Assembly (NCBI RefSeq): GCF_001625215.2
Contig: NC_030385.2
Coordinates: 7,185,135 to 7,249,134, forward strand
Direction: 5' to 3'
DNA: 64,000 nucleotides
Source of the DNA: Daucus carota subsp. sativus
Lineage: Eukaryota > Streptophyta > Magnoliopsida > Apiales > Apiaceae
Notes under the pieces: generated by a model
Told to the model about the DNA's origin: nothing
The model's database searches: none
The model's input: only the letters and a program-made list of their open reading frames with translations
In this document: positions 33,813 to 45,777 of the stretch, in pieces
Position numbering within the stretch: the first letter of the stretch is position 1
Layout: every line of letters begins with the position of its first letter
Translations under genes and position numbers: made by a program

Positions 33813-34921
33813 ATGGCTAAGATGCATCTCATTCTCCTTCATGTCATCGCTCTTTTGCTAACTTTACGACTACGTTGTGGTAAATTATTTTCAGATTTTA
33901 TATACTTTCCGTAAAATTCACCCGTTTAGTCGCTTTTATGCTTCAATCTCTTAAAATTTGAATTGACTTTAAAAGCAACGCTGGCAGTTGCTTTTATACT
34001 TGGTGGCTTTTAATTGGTGACTTTTGGCCAGTTTTCTTGTAGTGTGTACTCGGTCTTTTCTTTTAATATTCTTACTAGTTATGAATCTTGACATGTTTAG
34101 ATGCGAAAGTGATGATGGAGTACATCGGAGCCACAGGAGTTCCAGTAACATTTGATGATGTTCCGATAGACGATGGCATTGATTTCCACTTCATACTTAG
34201 CTTCGCCATCGATGCTGATCCGTCAGGCAATGCACAAAACGGCATCTTCTCGCCGTATTGGGAATCAACTCTAACCCCTCAGTCTGTCCAAGCCATTAAA
34301 TCAGCCCATCCAAACGTAAAAGCCCTTGCTAGCCTCTCCGGTTGGAGCATTGGATCAAAAGTCCTGCGTTGGTACACCCCAGACGACACTCAACTTTGGA
34401 TCACCAACGCCTTCACATCCTTAAAATCTCTCGTCACAACGTACTATCTCGATGGCATTGACATAGACTACGAAAATTTTCCAAAGAATAATGCAAGTTT
34501 TGCCTACTGTATTGGTGAGCTCATAACCTACTTGAAGAACCAAAGTGTCATTTCTGTCGCCACAATTGCACCATATCATCTCACTGTATTGCCATATATT
34601 GAGCTGTTTGATAACTACGGTGATGTTATTGATTATGTCAACCACCAATTTTATACCGATAAGGTGAGAACTCCGAAAGGATATTTGAAGGCTTTTGAAC
34701 TGAGGTCTCAGCAGTTCGATAAAGATAAGTTGTTGCCTAGTTATGAAGTGGAAGGAAGAGGAATTCAAGGGGATATTTTTTTTGATGCTTTGACACTTTT
34801 GGAGGATAATGGTTTTGCAGTGAACGGGATTATGATCTTCTCGGCTGATGCTTCGAGCTCGGATGACTACCATTACGAAAGAGCCTCACAAGCTTTCTTG
34901 CTCAACTCTACTAGTACCTGA
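33813..34921 (+). CDS. Secreted GH18 chitinase-like protein (chitinase 2/narbonin type)
   Basis: Two exons, 33813-33879 and 34101-34921 (GT-AG, phase 1), give 295 residues. Exon 1 encodes a hydrophobic signal peptide (MAKMHLILLHVIALLLTLRL). The rest is a single glycoside hydrolase 18 barrel. The first conserved strand is VDFHFILSFAID-like (FHFILSFAIDAD, about 51-62), and the catalytic strand reads LDGIDIDYE (139-147). The DxxDxDxE motif is complete: Asp140, Asp143, Asp145 and acid/base Glu147. It resembles the plant group of tulip-bulb chitinase and narbonin; some members are active on chitin and others are storage-like or inactive. The intact Glu suggests possible activity but does not prove it. 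Defence or storage in the apoplast or vacuole is likely. Confidence 0.85.
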
Positions 34922-36518
34922 TAATTATTTTTTTCTTCCGACTCATATGTAAACGAATGGTTGGGACGGGTTTATCGTGATCAGATTTTTACTTTGGTTT
35001 CTTTTAATTTTTATGTAAACAAACAGGTGCATGGACCGACCTAGGAGGGAGTAAAAATTGAAGAAAAGAAGAAATTAAAGTTAAACATTATATTTATGAA
35101 AATGAATAATATAATTCCATTTTCTTATTATTCGTACTATATATAATTTATTAATGTAATCTTATAAATTTTAGTGAATGATAATGTTGCTTTAGTAATT
35201 GTGTCCATATTGATGCATGAGTTTTGAGGTTTGTATCTGTCGTGAATTTGTTAAACTTTTTCTAAATAAAGTTGTGTAAAGATGGTGATCTTAATTCCCG
35301 TATGAACCTTGCAGGGAGATGCGTTAGTTCTTTTAGCTTGACAGCTTGACTGATTCCCGTTTCGTAAAAAACTTTTTCTGACCGACTGACTATACTCCAG
35401 TATGTATGAGATCCTCTCAAAGTACAAGTGGGGTGCCTGCCCCTTTAAGTTCTTCAATTATTGGCTAGAGCATAGGGATCTTCTTAGCGTTTGGAATCGG
35501 GGTGGATATGTTCAAAGTTCAATAGTCTCCATAAGAAAATTAAAGAATTGAGATATGAAATCAAGAGGTGGAATCGTTCCTCCTCTGAAAATGTTGATAC
35601 GAAGATAAAGGAGGTGAAAAGTAGCAATAATAATTAGACTCATGTGGTGGGTAAAATGAGGAACAAATTAAATGACCTCTATAGAATCAAGTAAGTATGA
35701 CATGCCAACAATCCATGCTCAACTGGCAACTGAAAGGGAGAGAAATACCAAAATTTTTGGTTGAACCATAGCTAAACAAAGGAGAGTCAACTTCATTAGT
35801 GGGCTTGAAGTTGATGGCAACTGAAACTAATCAGAGACTATAAAAAAGAACTTTGTTCTCCCACTTCCAATCGTTTATATCCTTGCATGGCAGAGCAAAG
35901 TAGAAATTTTTCTCTCCCAGAGATGAGATGTTAACCAAGGAGGTGTATTCTGCTTAGATTTTAATGATTTTTTTTAAGATTTAAATGAATTGTATTTAAT
36001 TTTAATTTTATACGGATTCTAAAAATAATGTCGTGATGTTGAGTAAAGTCTACATTGCTAAAAAAAACCTTTTTTGCCAAATATAATATTAAAATAATTC
36101 ATAATTAAACAAAATATAGTATTTTTATTTATTTTAACAATAATTACCAGATAGCATTTCAGCTGCACGAACAAAACGAAAATTAATATCTAAAATAAAA
36201 AAAATTAAATACAAGAATAATATTAAATCCGGCAATATTGCTGATACGCGTCACAAATCTAGAAGCCGCATATACAAAGACAACATACCCCCTGTGGACG
36301 TTACACAATTCTGGCAATTAGTTGTTACCATCTTTGTCCGAACTCTATTTTTGCTAAGTGTAACATACAGTCGGCGGTAACGGCGGCTGCTAATTCCCGA
36401 AAATCGAGGCACTGCTTTATTTTTCTTCTTGCTTACCTTCTTTTCGTTAACCTATTCACACATATAATTTATAAACCCTATATATACATACGATTTTCAC
36501 AAAAAGCCTGTATGTTTA
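34922..36518. other. Intergenic: chitinase-like gene to the MSL channel
   Basis: Holds a LINE fragment at about 35395-35960. The remainder is AT-rich; a TATA-like run (about 36462-36490) lies just upstream of the MSL start. Confidence 0.5.
35395..35960 (+). mobile_element. LINE (L1-like) polyprotein fragment
   Basis: Broken frames resemble the linker between endonuclease and reverse transcriptase of plant L1-type LINEs: FKFFNYWLEHRDLLSVWN, then LRYEIKRWNRSSSENVDTKI, then ERNTKIFWLNH and ISGLEVDG. The pieces lie in different frames with stops between them, so this is an old, inactive fragment. No 3' poly(A) tail or target duplication was found. Confidence 0.65.
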
Positions 36519-36544
36519 ATGGAGATACTGCGAAAATCATTTAA
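36512..36544 (+). promoter_or_regulatory. Short upstream ORF overlapping the MSL start codon
   Basis: An ATG at 36512, seven bases before the main ATG and in another frame, encodes MFNGDTAKII and stops at 36544, inside the main coding region. If it is in the transcript it would compete with the channel start. Confidence 0.4.
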
Positions 36545-39500
36545 ATCCCCTGTGGATTTACAGCACCACCGAGCCCAAACTGAGGAAGAACATCAAATCT
36601 TGTTACACACGCAACCAGATAGCACTGGTTCTATGGCTGCAGCAAATTCATCTCAGGGTCTTGATAATAAAGATGTTGTGATCAGAATCAACGGCCAGAA
36701 TATCACCAGGGAAGCTGAACTTGTTAGGATCGATTCTGATCACTCCCCTGTTTCTCATATTTCATCTTTGTCAAAGATTCTTGAGAGCCCGTGTGGTGGT
36801 GATGGCTCTGGGGAGGTGGTGGCTTGTAGTTCCAATGCTTCGTTTCGTCGTAAATCGAGCTTATTGAGGATGAAGACGAAGTCGAGATTGATGGACCCTG
36901 TGGAGATGGATTGGAGGTCTCAGAGGATGATGAGGTCTGGTGTTATAGGTAAAGGAAGTGAATTTGATGAAGATGATCCTTTTTTGGAAGATGATTTGCC
37001 TGAGGATTACAAGAATATGAAGTTTAGTAAGTGGGGTGTGCTTCAGTTTTTGAGTTTAATTATGATTATTGCTTTTCTGGTTTGTAGTGTTAGTATTGAG
37101 TTTTTGAAGGAAAGGCATTTGTTTGGATTTGCATTGTGGAAATGGTGTTTGATGGTCTTGGTTTTGATATGTGGGAGATTGGTTTCGGGTTGGGGGATAA
37201 GGGTGGTTGTGTTTTTTGTTGAGAGGAATTTTATGTTGAGGAAACGGGTTTTGTATTTTGTGTATGGGTTGAGGAAGGCTGTGCAGAATTGTATTTGGTT
37301 GGGAATGGTTTTGATTGCTTGGCAATTGATTTTTGATAAGAGAGTTGAGCAAGCCACGGAGAGGAGGGTTGTGCCTTATGTGTCTAGGATTTGGGTGTGT
37401 TTGTTGGTGGCTACTGTGATTTGGCTTGTGAAGACGCTTCTGGTTAAAGTTCTTGCTTCGTCGTTTCATGTGAGCACGTTCTTTGATCGAATTCAGGAGT
37501 CTTTGTTTAATCAGTATGTTATTCAGACGCTTTCAGGGCAACCGTTAATTGAAATTCGGCAAGAAGAGGAAGAGGAAGAGAGAGTTATGGTTGAGGTGCG
37601 AAAGTTTCAGAGTGCTGGTGCGTCTGTGCCAGAAGATCTCAAGGCGACTATTTTCCCGATGAGTGGAAGAGTGATTGGGACTGCTACAAACACTCCCCGG
37701 AAGAGTTCTGTTTTCTCTGCTAATTTGGCTAAGAAGGAAGAGAAGGCTATTACTATTGATCACTTGCATAGGCTGAACCAGAAGAATATATCGGCTTGGA
37801 ACATGAAAAGATTGATGAACATTATTCGAAAAGGGTCACTGTCAACCTTAGACGAGCAATTACACAACTCTACTGGTGAGGATGAATCTGCAGTGCAGAT
37901 CACAAGTGAATATCAGGCAAAAGTTGCAGCCAAGAAGATATTCTCCAATGTGGCTAAGCCGGGATCCAAGTAAATTCTAAGTTCTAATTTCTTCGTGACC
38001 ATATGACCATATCATCTGTATATGTGCAACAGTTACAAAAAGATATAACAATTTCATGTTTGGCCTATGGTTCTATGGGGAATCCTTGCTTTGTCTAGTA
38101 TATGATTCTGTGGTTCATGAGCTAATGCATCGCTGACTAGTTATAATTTGAATTTACGTTATGCATTTACCGTGCATTTACTGTGCATGAGTCCATTCTC
38201 TTGTTTTCAGATACATTTACGAGGAAGATTTGAAGCGATTCATGCGGGAAGCCGAAGCTTCAAGGACTGTTCGTCTATTTGAAGGAGCAAGTGAAGGCAA
38301 AGGAATAAGCAGGAGAGCTTTAAAGAACTGGGTGGTATATTTTTTTTTTTTTGTTCTCATTTATTGTCACATAAAGACGGTTTATTGCACCTAAGGTTGT
38401 AAGTTTTGTTAACGTTTATCTAATATGGATAGTTGACTGTGTATACATAGTAATTTAATTTTTAAGGGACATATAGGAGGCTGCTGTTTACATGTAACAA
38501 ATTTTCTCTTATCTGATCATTCTTTGCAAATCCTAAGACTTCAGTAAAAGCCTCTTTCAACTCAATTAGCTAGTAAAATTGGACCGGTTATAAGATTGTT
38601 ATACTTCATCTTTGTTTCTTGCAGGTTAACGCATTTAAGGAACGAAGAGCACTGGCATTGTCACTCAATGATACAAAAACAGCAGTAAACAAACTCCATC
38701 AGATGTTGAACATCGTTGTCGGAATTATTGTGCTAGTTATCTGGCTTCTAATACTAAAAGTTGCAAGAACCCATTATTTTGTGTTTCTCAGCTCCCAGCT
38801 TCTTTTAGTGGTCTTTGTGTTCGGGAACACATGCAAAACAACATTTGAGGCAATCATCTTCTTGTTTGTGATGCATCCATTTGATGTTGGTGATCGTTGT
38901 GAAGTGGACGGTGTTCAGGTAATGTTATAGGTAGATAATATTTAAAGCAGTTTAACATTAACACAAGGAAATTTGCAATGTGGCACTTACTAAAGGTCTG
39001 ACTCGCTTCCTTTTCTGTTTGTTGTTTTGCAATTTAGATGGTTGTCGAAGAGATGAATATATTGACCACAATATTTTTGAGGTATGATAACCAGAAGATC
39101 ACATATCCGAACAGTGTCTTAGCTACCAAACCCATAAGTAATTACTACCGCAGTCCAGAAATGGGAGATGCTATTGATTTTTGTATCCACGTATCTACTC
39201 CAATGGAAAAGATTGCTATGATGAAAGAGAAGATCACAAGGTAGATATCAGTTCTCCTAATTAGTCGCCTCACGCCTCATGTCACTATTTATGGTGTTAA
39301 ATTTGCAGGTACATCGAGAACAAGAGCGATCACTGGTTCCCAGCTCCGATGATTGTTCTCCGGGACATTGATGACATGAATAGGCTGAAGATGTCGATAT
39401 GGCTGTCGCACCGAATGAATTTCCAGGACATGGGTGAACGGTTTGTAAGGAGAGCTCTGTTGATTGAAGAAATGATCAAAATCTGCAGAGAGCTTGATAT

Positions 39501-39597
39501 CGAATATCGTATGCTGCCAATTGACGTCAATGTCCGCAACATGCCAGCTCTGGCCTCCTCCAGAGTTCCTTCCAACTGGTTATCTTGTGCTGACTGA
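36519..39597 (+). CDS. MSL10-like mechanosensitive ion channel
   Basis: MscS-family channel of the plant plasma-membrane group (MSL9/MSL10 type), which opens under membrane tension. Five coding exons, 36519-37969, 38211-38334, 38625-38918, 39038-39240 and 39309-39597, all GT-AG, give 786 residues; Arabidopsis MSL10 has about 730. The soluble N-terminus (1-170) is Ser-rich and acidic near 148-163 (EFDEDDPFLEDDLPED). Six membrane segments are visible at about 173-195, 205-223, 253-272, 287-311, 553-570 and 577-609. The last is the pore-lining helix, running into the conserved HPFDVGDRCEVDGVQ. The long loop between segments 4 and 5 contains an EEEEEE run. The C-terminal MscS beta domain ends RVPSNWLSCAD. 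Likely roles are osmotic and cell-swelling signalling. Confidence 0.93.
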
Positions 39598-40400
39598 TGG
39601 TATAGTGCATGATAATTTATATAGCGTAAACCAGAGGCTGACAATTTGTTACTGTTAAGTGGTAGTTCAATATTTAGGAACTACTGGTAGTTAAATGTAG
39701 AACATGCATTTGAACTAGCTTCCCAGGAGATAATTTCATAGCACTTTCCGTATCGATAACAATATCTAGTTTGACTTATTAACCAATATATAGAGTATAT
39801 CATTCCTCTTTTGATTTCAACGAACTCAATCTCACCCGTCTTGGTTCTGTGAACTTTGTTTTTATTTGTAGCTGATGTTGCTGACGTAGTTATATTTGGT
39901 TTCCCCGGTGGTTGTGACATTCTCAGCTGTCTTGGTTCGTACTCTGCTTTAATCTGTAGCTGCTTTTTAATTTATACGTCTGTGGTGGAATTCAGAAAAT
40001 GGGATATTGTTTATAGATATAAAAAAATCTCAAACATTGATATTTTCAATGTCATATAGGAGTAAGTATTTACTACTAAAAACTCTTATTCTACTTGAAC
40101 AATCGGTTCGCTTTTTATCGGTCCGTTTTTGAGTTATAACCGGAATCTAGTCATTTAAATCGGATTGGTTTTAATTTTTTCGATTTCAGATCGGTTTTTC
40201 TTCAATTTTCCTGATTTTGGTTGGTTTTCGATTTCAAATAAAAACAAGGGAGATGGAGCTCATAACTGTTCAAGCTTTACTCAATTTTACTATATTAAAT
40301 TTAATTAATTAAATATCTAATTGACTAGGTGATGTATAGAGAGATTTTTGAGTTGATATTTGAAATCTGTAAATGGATGGATGATGAAAATGCCATCTTA

Positions 40401-41173
40401 GAGCAAGTCCAATGCAAGATGCAAAATAGTTATAGCTATTGTTATAATTTAGTACCAAAAAGTGTTTTTTGTTGCTAAAATAGAACTTCAACTCCAATGC
40501 TAGATGCATTTTGCATCCAAATAATTCCAAAATTAAGTAACTTTAGTCCCTCTCTCCTAAACTTTGTTTAAAGTTCACCACTATATATACCAATTATAGT
40601 TAGTTGATGATGTGGTATGGATGCATAAATGCATCCTTGGTTTCAAATTTAGAACCAAAGATGCATATATGCATATTTGCATCCAAGTATAGAACCACAT
40701 TGGAGTTGAGATTTTTAGCATTTGATTTCAAATTATAGAAATGACACCACTTATAAGAGCAAGTCCAATGCTAGATGCTATATATCTATTGTTATTGCTA
40801 TAATATAGCACCAAAAAATGTTTTTTGATGCTAAAATAAAACTTGCACTCCAATGTTAAGTTCTATAACTAGTTTCAAATTTAACCAACTCATCAACTTT
40901 TACCCAACTTCTATATAGAACCAACTCATTAATTTTCACCTAACTCATTAACTCATTAACTAGTTTCCAATTTCTAGTTATTGATGATGTGGCAACATGG
41001 ATGGATCCATCCTTGGTTTCAAATATAGAACCAAGGATGCATCTAAGCATGGATGCATCCAAATATAGCACCCCTTTGGAGTTGAATTTTTTTAATTTTG
41101 ATGCTATAATATAGGAATAGAACCAAGTATAGCATTGCATTGGAGTTGTTCTAACATTGCATTGGACTTGCTC
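40401..41173. mobile_element. Tourist-like MITE split by insertion of a relative
   Basis: The left end GAGCAAGTCCAATGCAAG and right end GAGCAAGTCCAATGCAATG (reverse complement) frame the outer element, with TTA before it and TTG after. Removing the inner insertion leaves about 375 bp, the size of its relatives. The outer right end is 75 bp before the PPR start codon, so it lies in the promoter or 5' UTR. Confidence 0.75.
40757..41151. mobile_element. Inner Tourist-like MITE (nested)
   Basis: A 395-bp element, GAGCAAGTCCAATGCTAG to the mirrored GAACAACTCCAATGC, with a perfect TAA target duplication (40754-40756, 41152-41154). It lies inside the element at 40401-41173 and belongs to the same family. 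Confidence 0.8.
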
Positions 41174-41247
41174 TTGTAATGAACACGAAAGTAGCCACGA
41201 GCCCACGATATTCACGTCGGAAAAATCGGACTGAACTATGAGGAACC

Positions 41248-42717
41248 ATGATAAAATTACCCAATTATCCAAAACTTTTGAATCATATAAAAACACGACA
41301 GCTAGCAAAACTTATCCGCCATTTCACCAGCCACCCAAAACCACATTGCAATTTTCATTTCTCACAAACAAAACACCCGCTTCTTCAGTCTATGCTGTCC
41401 GCTATAAAATCATGTTATTCCATACATAATTGCCGTAAAATCCATGGTCGAGTAATCAAGACTTTAAGTTACAGAGATGGTTTCATTGGTGATTGTTTAG
41501 TGTCCTTATATTTTAACTTGGGTTGTTTTGATGATGCACATAAGTTGTTTGAGGAAATACCCGACAGAGATTTGGTTTCTTGGAATTCATGGATTTCACA
41601 GCTTTCGAGAAGTGGAGGCTTTGGTAAGAGCTTGGAGATGTTTAATAGGATGAGATTAGAGATGGGTATGGAGCCAAATGAGGTGACACTTTTGTCTTTA
41701 GTCTCGGCTTGTACTGACACAGGGGGTTTTGATGAAGGTGCTTTTGTTCATGGGTTGGCATTTAAAATGGGTTTGTTGTCTGAAGTTAAGGTGGTTCATT
41801 CTTTTATTAATATGTATGGGATGTTTGGTTATGTGGGTTTGGCATGTCGTTTGTTTGAGACGATGGTGGTGCAAAATTTGGTGTCGTGGAATTCGATGAT
41901 CAAGATTTATGCGAAGAATGGGTTTGGTGAGGAAGGTTTTAAGTTTGTTAAGGCTATGAGGAGGGCAGGGATTGATCCTGATCAGGCTACTGTAGTGACT
42001 TTGTTACAGGGTTGTAAGGATGTATGTGTCGGAAATCTGGTTGAAGCTTTGCATGGGTATATTATTACAGCTGGTTTGGTTGAAGATGTGACGATCATGA
42101 CAACATTAATGAGTGTCTACACGAAGTCAGGAAGACTGGATGCTTCCCAGGAGGTTTTTAGAGCAATGAAAGAACCTGATACGATAGCTTGGACTGCAGT
42201 TCTAGCTGGCTATGCTCTTCATGGTTATGGAAGAGAAGCAATTGAGCTATTTGATTTTATGGTTAGTAAAGGTGAGAAGCCTGATCATGTTACTTTCACT
42301 CATTTATTAAGTGCGTGTAGTCATTCAGGGCTTGTTGAGGAGGGGAAGAGCTACTTTGAGATTATGTCTCGTGTTTATTCTCTGGAACCTAGATTGGATC
42401 ACTATTCTTGCATGGTTGATTTGTTGGGACGTTCAGGACATTTAAGAGAAGCGCATTTGTTGATAAGAAGCATGCCTATGGAGCCGACGGCTGGTGTTTG
42501 GGGATCTCTTCTTAATGCTTGTAAGATTTATAGTAACATAGAACTCGGAAAGGAAGTTGCAGAAAGACTATTTGTTTTAAATCCAACAGACTCTAGGAAC
42601 TACATCATGCTATCGAGTATGTACTCCGAGGCTGGTCAGTGGCCTGAAGGGCAACAAACAAGGATTCTGATGAAGGAAAAGCGTGTTGTAGAATCTGCAG
42701 GTTGCAGTTCTATTTAG
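41248..42717 (+). CDS. PLS-class pentatricopeptide repeat protein, E type
   Basis: Intronless, 489 residues. The N-terminus (1-50) is basic and rich in Ser, His and Lys without acidic residues, as in an organelle transit peptide. PPR repeats follow from about residue 55, with typical HGRVIKT, DRDLVSWNSWI, PDHVTFTHLLSACSHSGLVEEG and HYSCMVDLLGRSGHL blocks. The C-terminus carries the E motif (MPMEPTAGVWGSLLNACK onward) and stops right after SAGCSSI. It closely resembles a protein I recall as Arabidopsis At5g40410, which continues into E+ and DYW domains; here they are absent and I see no DYW remnant after the stop. PLS proteins bind organelle RNA and usually direct C-to-U editing; without DYW it would need a partner deaminase. 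An out-of-frame ATG at 41238 lies just upstream. Confidence 0.9.
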   Translation: MIKLPNYPKLLNHIKTRQLAKLIRHFTSHPKPHCNFHFSQTKHPLLQSMLSAIKSCYSIHNCRKIHGRVIKTLSYRDGFIGDCLVSLYFNLGCFDDAHKLFEEIPDRDLVSWNSWISQLSRSGGFGKSLEMFNRMRLEMGMEPNEVTLLSLVSACTDTGGFDEGAFVHGLAFKMGLLSEVKVVHSFINMYGMFGYVGLACRLFETMVVQNLVSWNSMIKIYAKNGFGEEGFKFVKAMRRAGIDPDQATVVTLLQGCKDVCVGNLVEALHGYIITAGLVEDVTIMTTLMSVYTKSGRLDASQEVFRAMKEPDTIAWTAVLAGYALHGYGREAIELFDFMVSKGEKPDHVTFTHLLSACSHSGLVEEGKSYFEIMSRVYSLEPRLDHYSCMVDLLGRSGHLREAHLLIRSMPMEPTAGVWGSLLNACKIYSNIELGKEVAERLFVLNPTDSRNYIMLSSMYSEAGQWPEGQQTRILMKEKRVVESAGCSSI

Positions 42718-43237
42718 CCCGGTCATGGCTCAGGCAGATTATAGGTGTCCTGAAATTGTGGAAATGGGACAGCATTGGTGTTGAGCTTGTTAGTTTCTCT
42801 CTATTTTACAATGTACAATTGATTTGAGATGTTTTCAAGCATCATTTGATATTTTGTAATCGTTTAATGTTGTAATCAATATATTTTACACAGTGATGAT
42901 ATTAAATGTAACTTTAATAGGAATATGATGTTCTATAATTTAATTTAAAAAATAAAAAGTTTGTTGAAATTACTGTATTATTGCATAGCCATTTTTTTAC
43001 ATTTTCAAAGATAAATATACTTTTCCTTGCATCATAACTATCATCGTCTAGTTCTAGTTTGATCTGAACCGCCACAGTCTATACTTGCTAGTCCTCTTCC
43101 TGGTTGTTTCTGCAAAATTCCTAAGCATCAACCCTTCGTTTGGCCCCGTGAACGGACACTGGTCACTTTGATACTTTATGTGCAAAGTTGTTGGGATCCA
43201 TATGGGCTGCATGCACTTAATTAGGCAAAAACTCTCA

Positions 43238-43714
43238 GGGACATGTTTGTTTCATGAGATTAAGCAAGTGATAAGATTATAATTTTTTAAAATTTTCAAT
43301 CCCATATTTGTTTGAAAGAATCATATTAAGATTAATTCAGGGATTATAGTATTTTAAAATAGTTATGCCACATTTATTTTGTTGGATAAGAGATATGCTT
43401 ATAATCCTATCTAATACTTGGTTTGAGGAGGCAATTTAACCCCCTCAAACAAGTAATTTTTTAAAAGATTATGCAGTTCACTTATTCTATTTGCAAACAA
43501 GCATGGGATTAAAATCTTATATGTTATCCCTCAAAACAAACATGATATTAAAATTTAAAAGATTATAATCTAATCCTACATTTAATCCTTGTAAACAAAC
43601 ATAAGAGTGGATATTTTAAAGAATTGTAATTCTAGGAACTGATAATGAAAGATTATATTAATGTAAAAGGGTTGTAATTCGAGGACTATAATCCCGTCAA
43701 ACAAACATAACCTT
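43238..43714. mobile_element. TIR element with ATGTTTGTTT ends
   Basis: GGGACATGTTTGTTTCATGA at the left is mirrored by AAGGTTATGTTTGTTTGACG at the right (reverse complement). The interior repeats CAAACAAGTAA and ACAAACATGATATT motifs. About 477 bp and non-coding; no clear target duplication, so the family is uncertain. Confidence 0.5.
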
Positions 43715-44431
43715 AGTCTCTTGTATATTTGCTTATCTTGATTCTTGCCAATGAAATGAGCATTTTATGAAGTTTGACACCACAGTTAGAGTTCAAACGT
43801 CTTTTATTCCATTTTCCGTCCCAAAACATATATCACATTTCAATGACAGCCATGAGTCCTGGCACACTGGTCTTGGCTATCACAGGCTACAGTATGCACA
43901 ACATTAGTTAGCATGACGATAACCTCTTTGCCTGTATGATCAAATGTTAAATGTGAAGTATCTGCTTTATAATAGTAAGGATGAACAAGTATCACATAGA
44001 CACATACCATCATTCCCATGGATTGGATTGCTTACCAGTAACTGTGTCGAATTCGTGTGCAACGAAGGACTAAGCAGTACTTGGCTATGGTACTAATTAA
44101 TCTGATTTACAGCAAACTTTATTCTATTATTTACTAAATACTTCAAACTTTTTGTTCAAGTGCCATCAGAACAAGCTGACTACTACTCCATATATCTTAC
44201 ATATGGTACCGGTAAATTCAAATTATTTTGACGCTATGGCGAAAGTTAAACCTAAAAATTGTTTGCAAGTCATAGTTGCTATCAAAACCACCTCTCTTCA
44301 AATGTGTGCTAGTTAGCTACAATCAAGACCCCCTCTCTTTGATTTCACAAAACTCTACACATTAGAATAAAAAGATGTAGCACTGCCAAACGGTCACCTA
44401 ATCAACATATTCCGAAAGAGTCAATCTTTTA

Positions 44432-44790
44432 GAGGATCTCTAATAGAAGTTGCCAAGAGGTTGCCAAATCCTATATGATATGGCAACCTTGATTATCAAC
44501 CTACTGAAGTTGTATGGATGCCAAGAGATTGCCAAAATTTGACAACTTCCCAAAATAGTTAAAATACATGTATAAGGACAAAAAGTGTATATTACTAATA
44601 CTTCTTTTAATTCATGAGTTATTTATAATTTAATTCTAGGGATCACATAGGCAGCTTTCAAAGGTTGCTAACTATTGGAGTATAATGTTGTCAGTTGATT
44701 AAAAATTTAGTAAAAAATAAATATTAATATATATGATGATTATGATTCGGAAGCTTGACAATTATTTTGACAACCCCTGGTTGAGATGCT
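44432..44790. mobile_element. Tourist-like MITE
   Basis: The left end GAGGATCTCTAATAGAAG and right end AGCATCTCAACCAGGGG (reverse complement), with TTGCCAAG / CTTGACAATT subterminal blocks. The ends resemble the GAGCATCTCTAATGG type at 22847. TTA precedes it and ATA follows. Confidence 0.5.
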
Positions 44791-45777
44791 ATATCAGGGA
44801 AGCAAAAAATCTGTATATGAGAAGTGTATTGCAATTAATCCTTCCACAGAAATATCCAATAAATTTTATATAGACATCTAGATGTAGAGGAGAAATTGGC
44901 GGTCATCTAACATTTAAGTCATGTTGTATTCGAGTTACTCAGGATCATAATGCAACAAGCAGAATTGGGTTCCACCTTGTTTCAAGACAGCATGATCAAT
45001 GGATTTGAATTGAATCAGTGACCCAACCCCACATCATTTTCAAAGTGTTTCTTTCTGTTTTAGAGAATGGATGTGTACGCTCGAGTGCCTCTTTGATTTC
45101 TCCTCTTTGGTACTACCCATATATGTGACGGAGTTCAAAGAAAATGTGCAACAAGAAAACATAAGGAAAAAAGAGAGGGCTGATGGACAATGCTAATAAA
45201 GGATACATTAACTCATTAAGTAAAGAAAAATTGAAATTATAAGATTTGTTAATTACCTCCTCCACAGAGAGCTGACTTGTTTTATCTCCCCAGTCCCCAC
45301 AAGAGCAGCAGACAATGATGAGGGGCTTTAACTTCTCCTGGTTTCTCTTTACCCCAAACATGCATATATGATTTGCTGCTTTAATGATACAAAAGATACT
45401 AGTGAGTATGAGGCGTGCTGTACTAGTGTAACTTTATATTTCACCGGATGATCCTCACCAAAGATTTGACCGGCCACATTCGTACATACAAATGTCAACA
45501 CCAAAAGTACCATCCAAATGTTTTGTATCAAGTCAAATTTCAAAAATTGAAATAAGTCACTAAAAAAGTTAAAATGATAGCTATTGCATCTAAGCCATCT
45601 CCAAAATGTAAGTCCAAAATGTTACAAGCCTAAAGCCTGTGTGAAGTTACAAACGCCTTGCTAACGATCTAAGCCATCTCGATCAGTGTCCTGATCCGAT
45701 TCTACCACGTCTTAAACATGATTTGCTAACAATCTAAAGAAAGCTCAGAACCTCGCCTCTCTAATGTGTTAGATTAA

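Larger units (their letters stand above)
39598..41247. other. Intergenic: MSL channel to the PPR gene
   Basis: Degenerate CGGTTTTT-type low-complexity sequence at about 40100-40240 is followed by two nested Tourist-like MITEs (40401-41173). I see no RNA gene. Confidence 0.6.

Noticed and set aside
34088-34100. Start of the chitinase-like protein at a TTG near 34088
   Set aside because: An upstream exon at 33813 with ATG and signal peptide joins in frame through GT-AG signals; 34088-34100 is intron sequence.
37043-37469. Minus-strand frames of 104 and 137 codons inside the MSL gene
   Set aside because: Shadows of the T- and G-rich membrane-spanning coding sequence on the plus strand.
45349-45510. 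Minus-strand frame with a signal-peptide-like start (MVLLVLTFVCTNVAGQ)
   Set aside because: The downstream part is short, lacks cysteines or any known peptide motif, and no partner exon was found.
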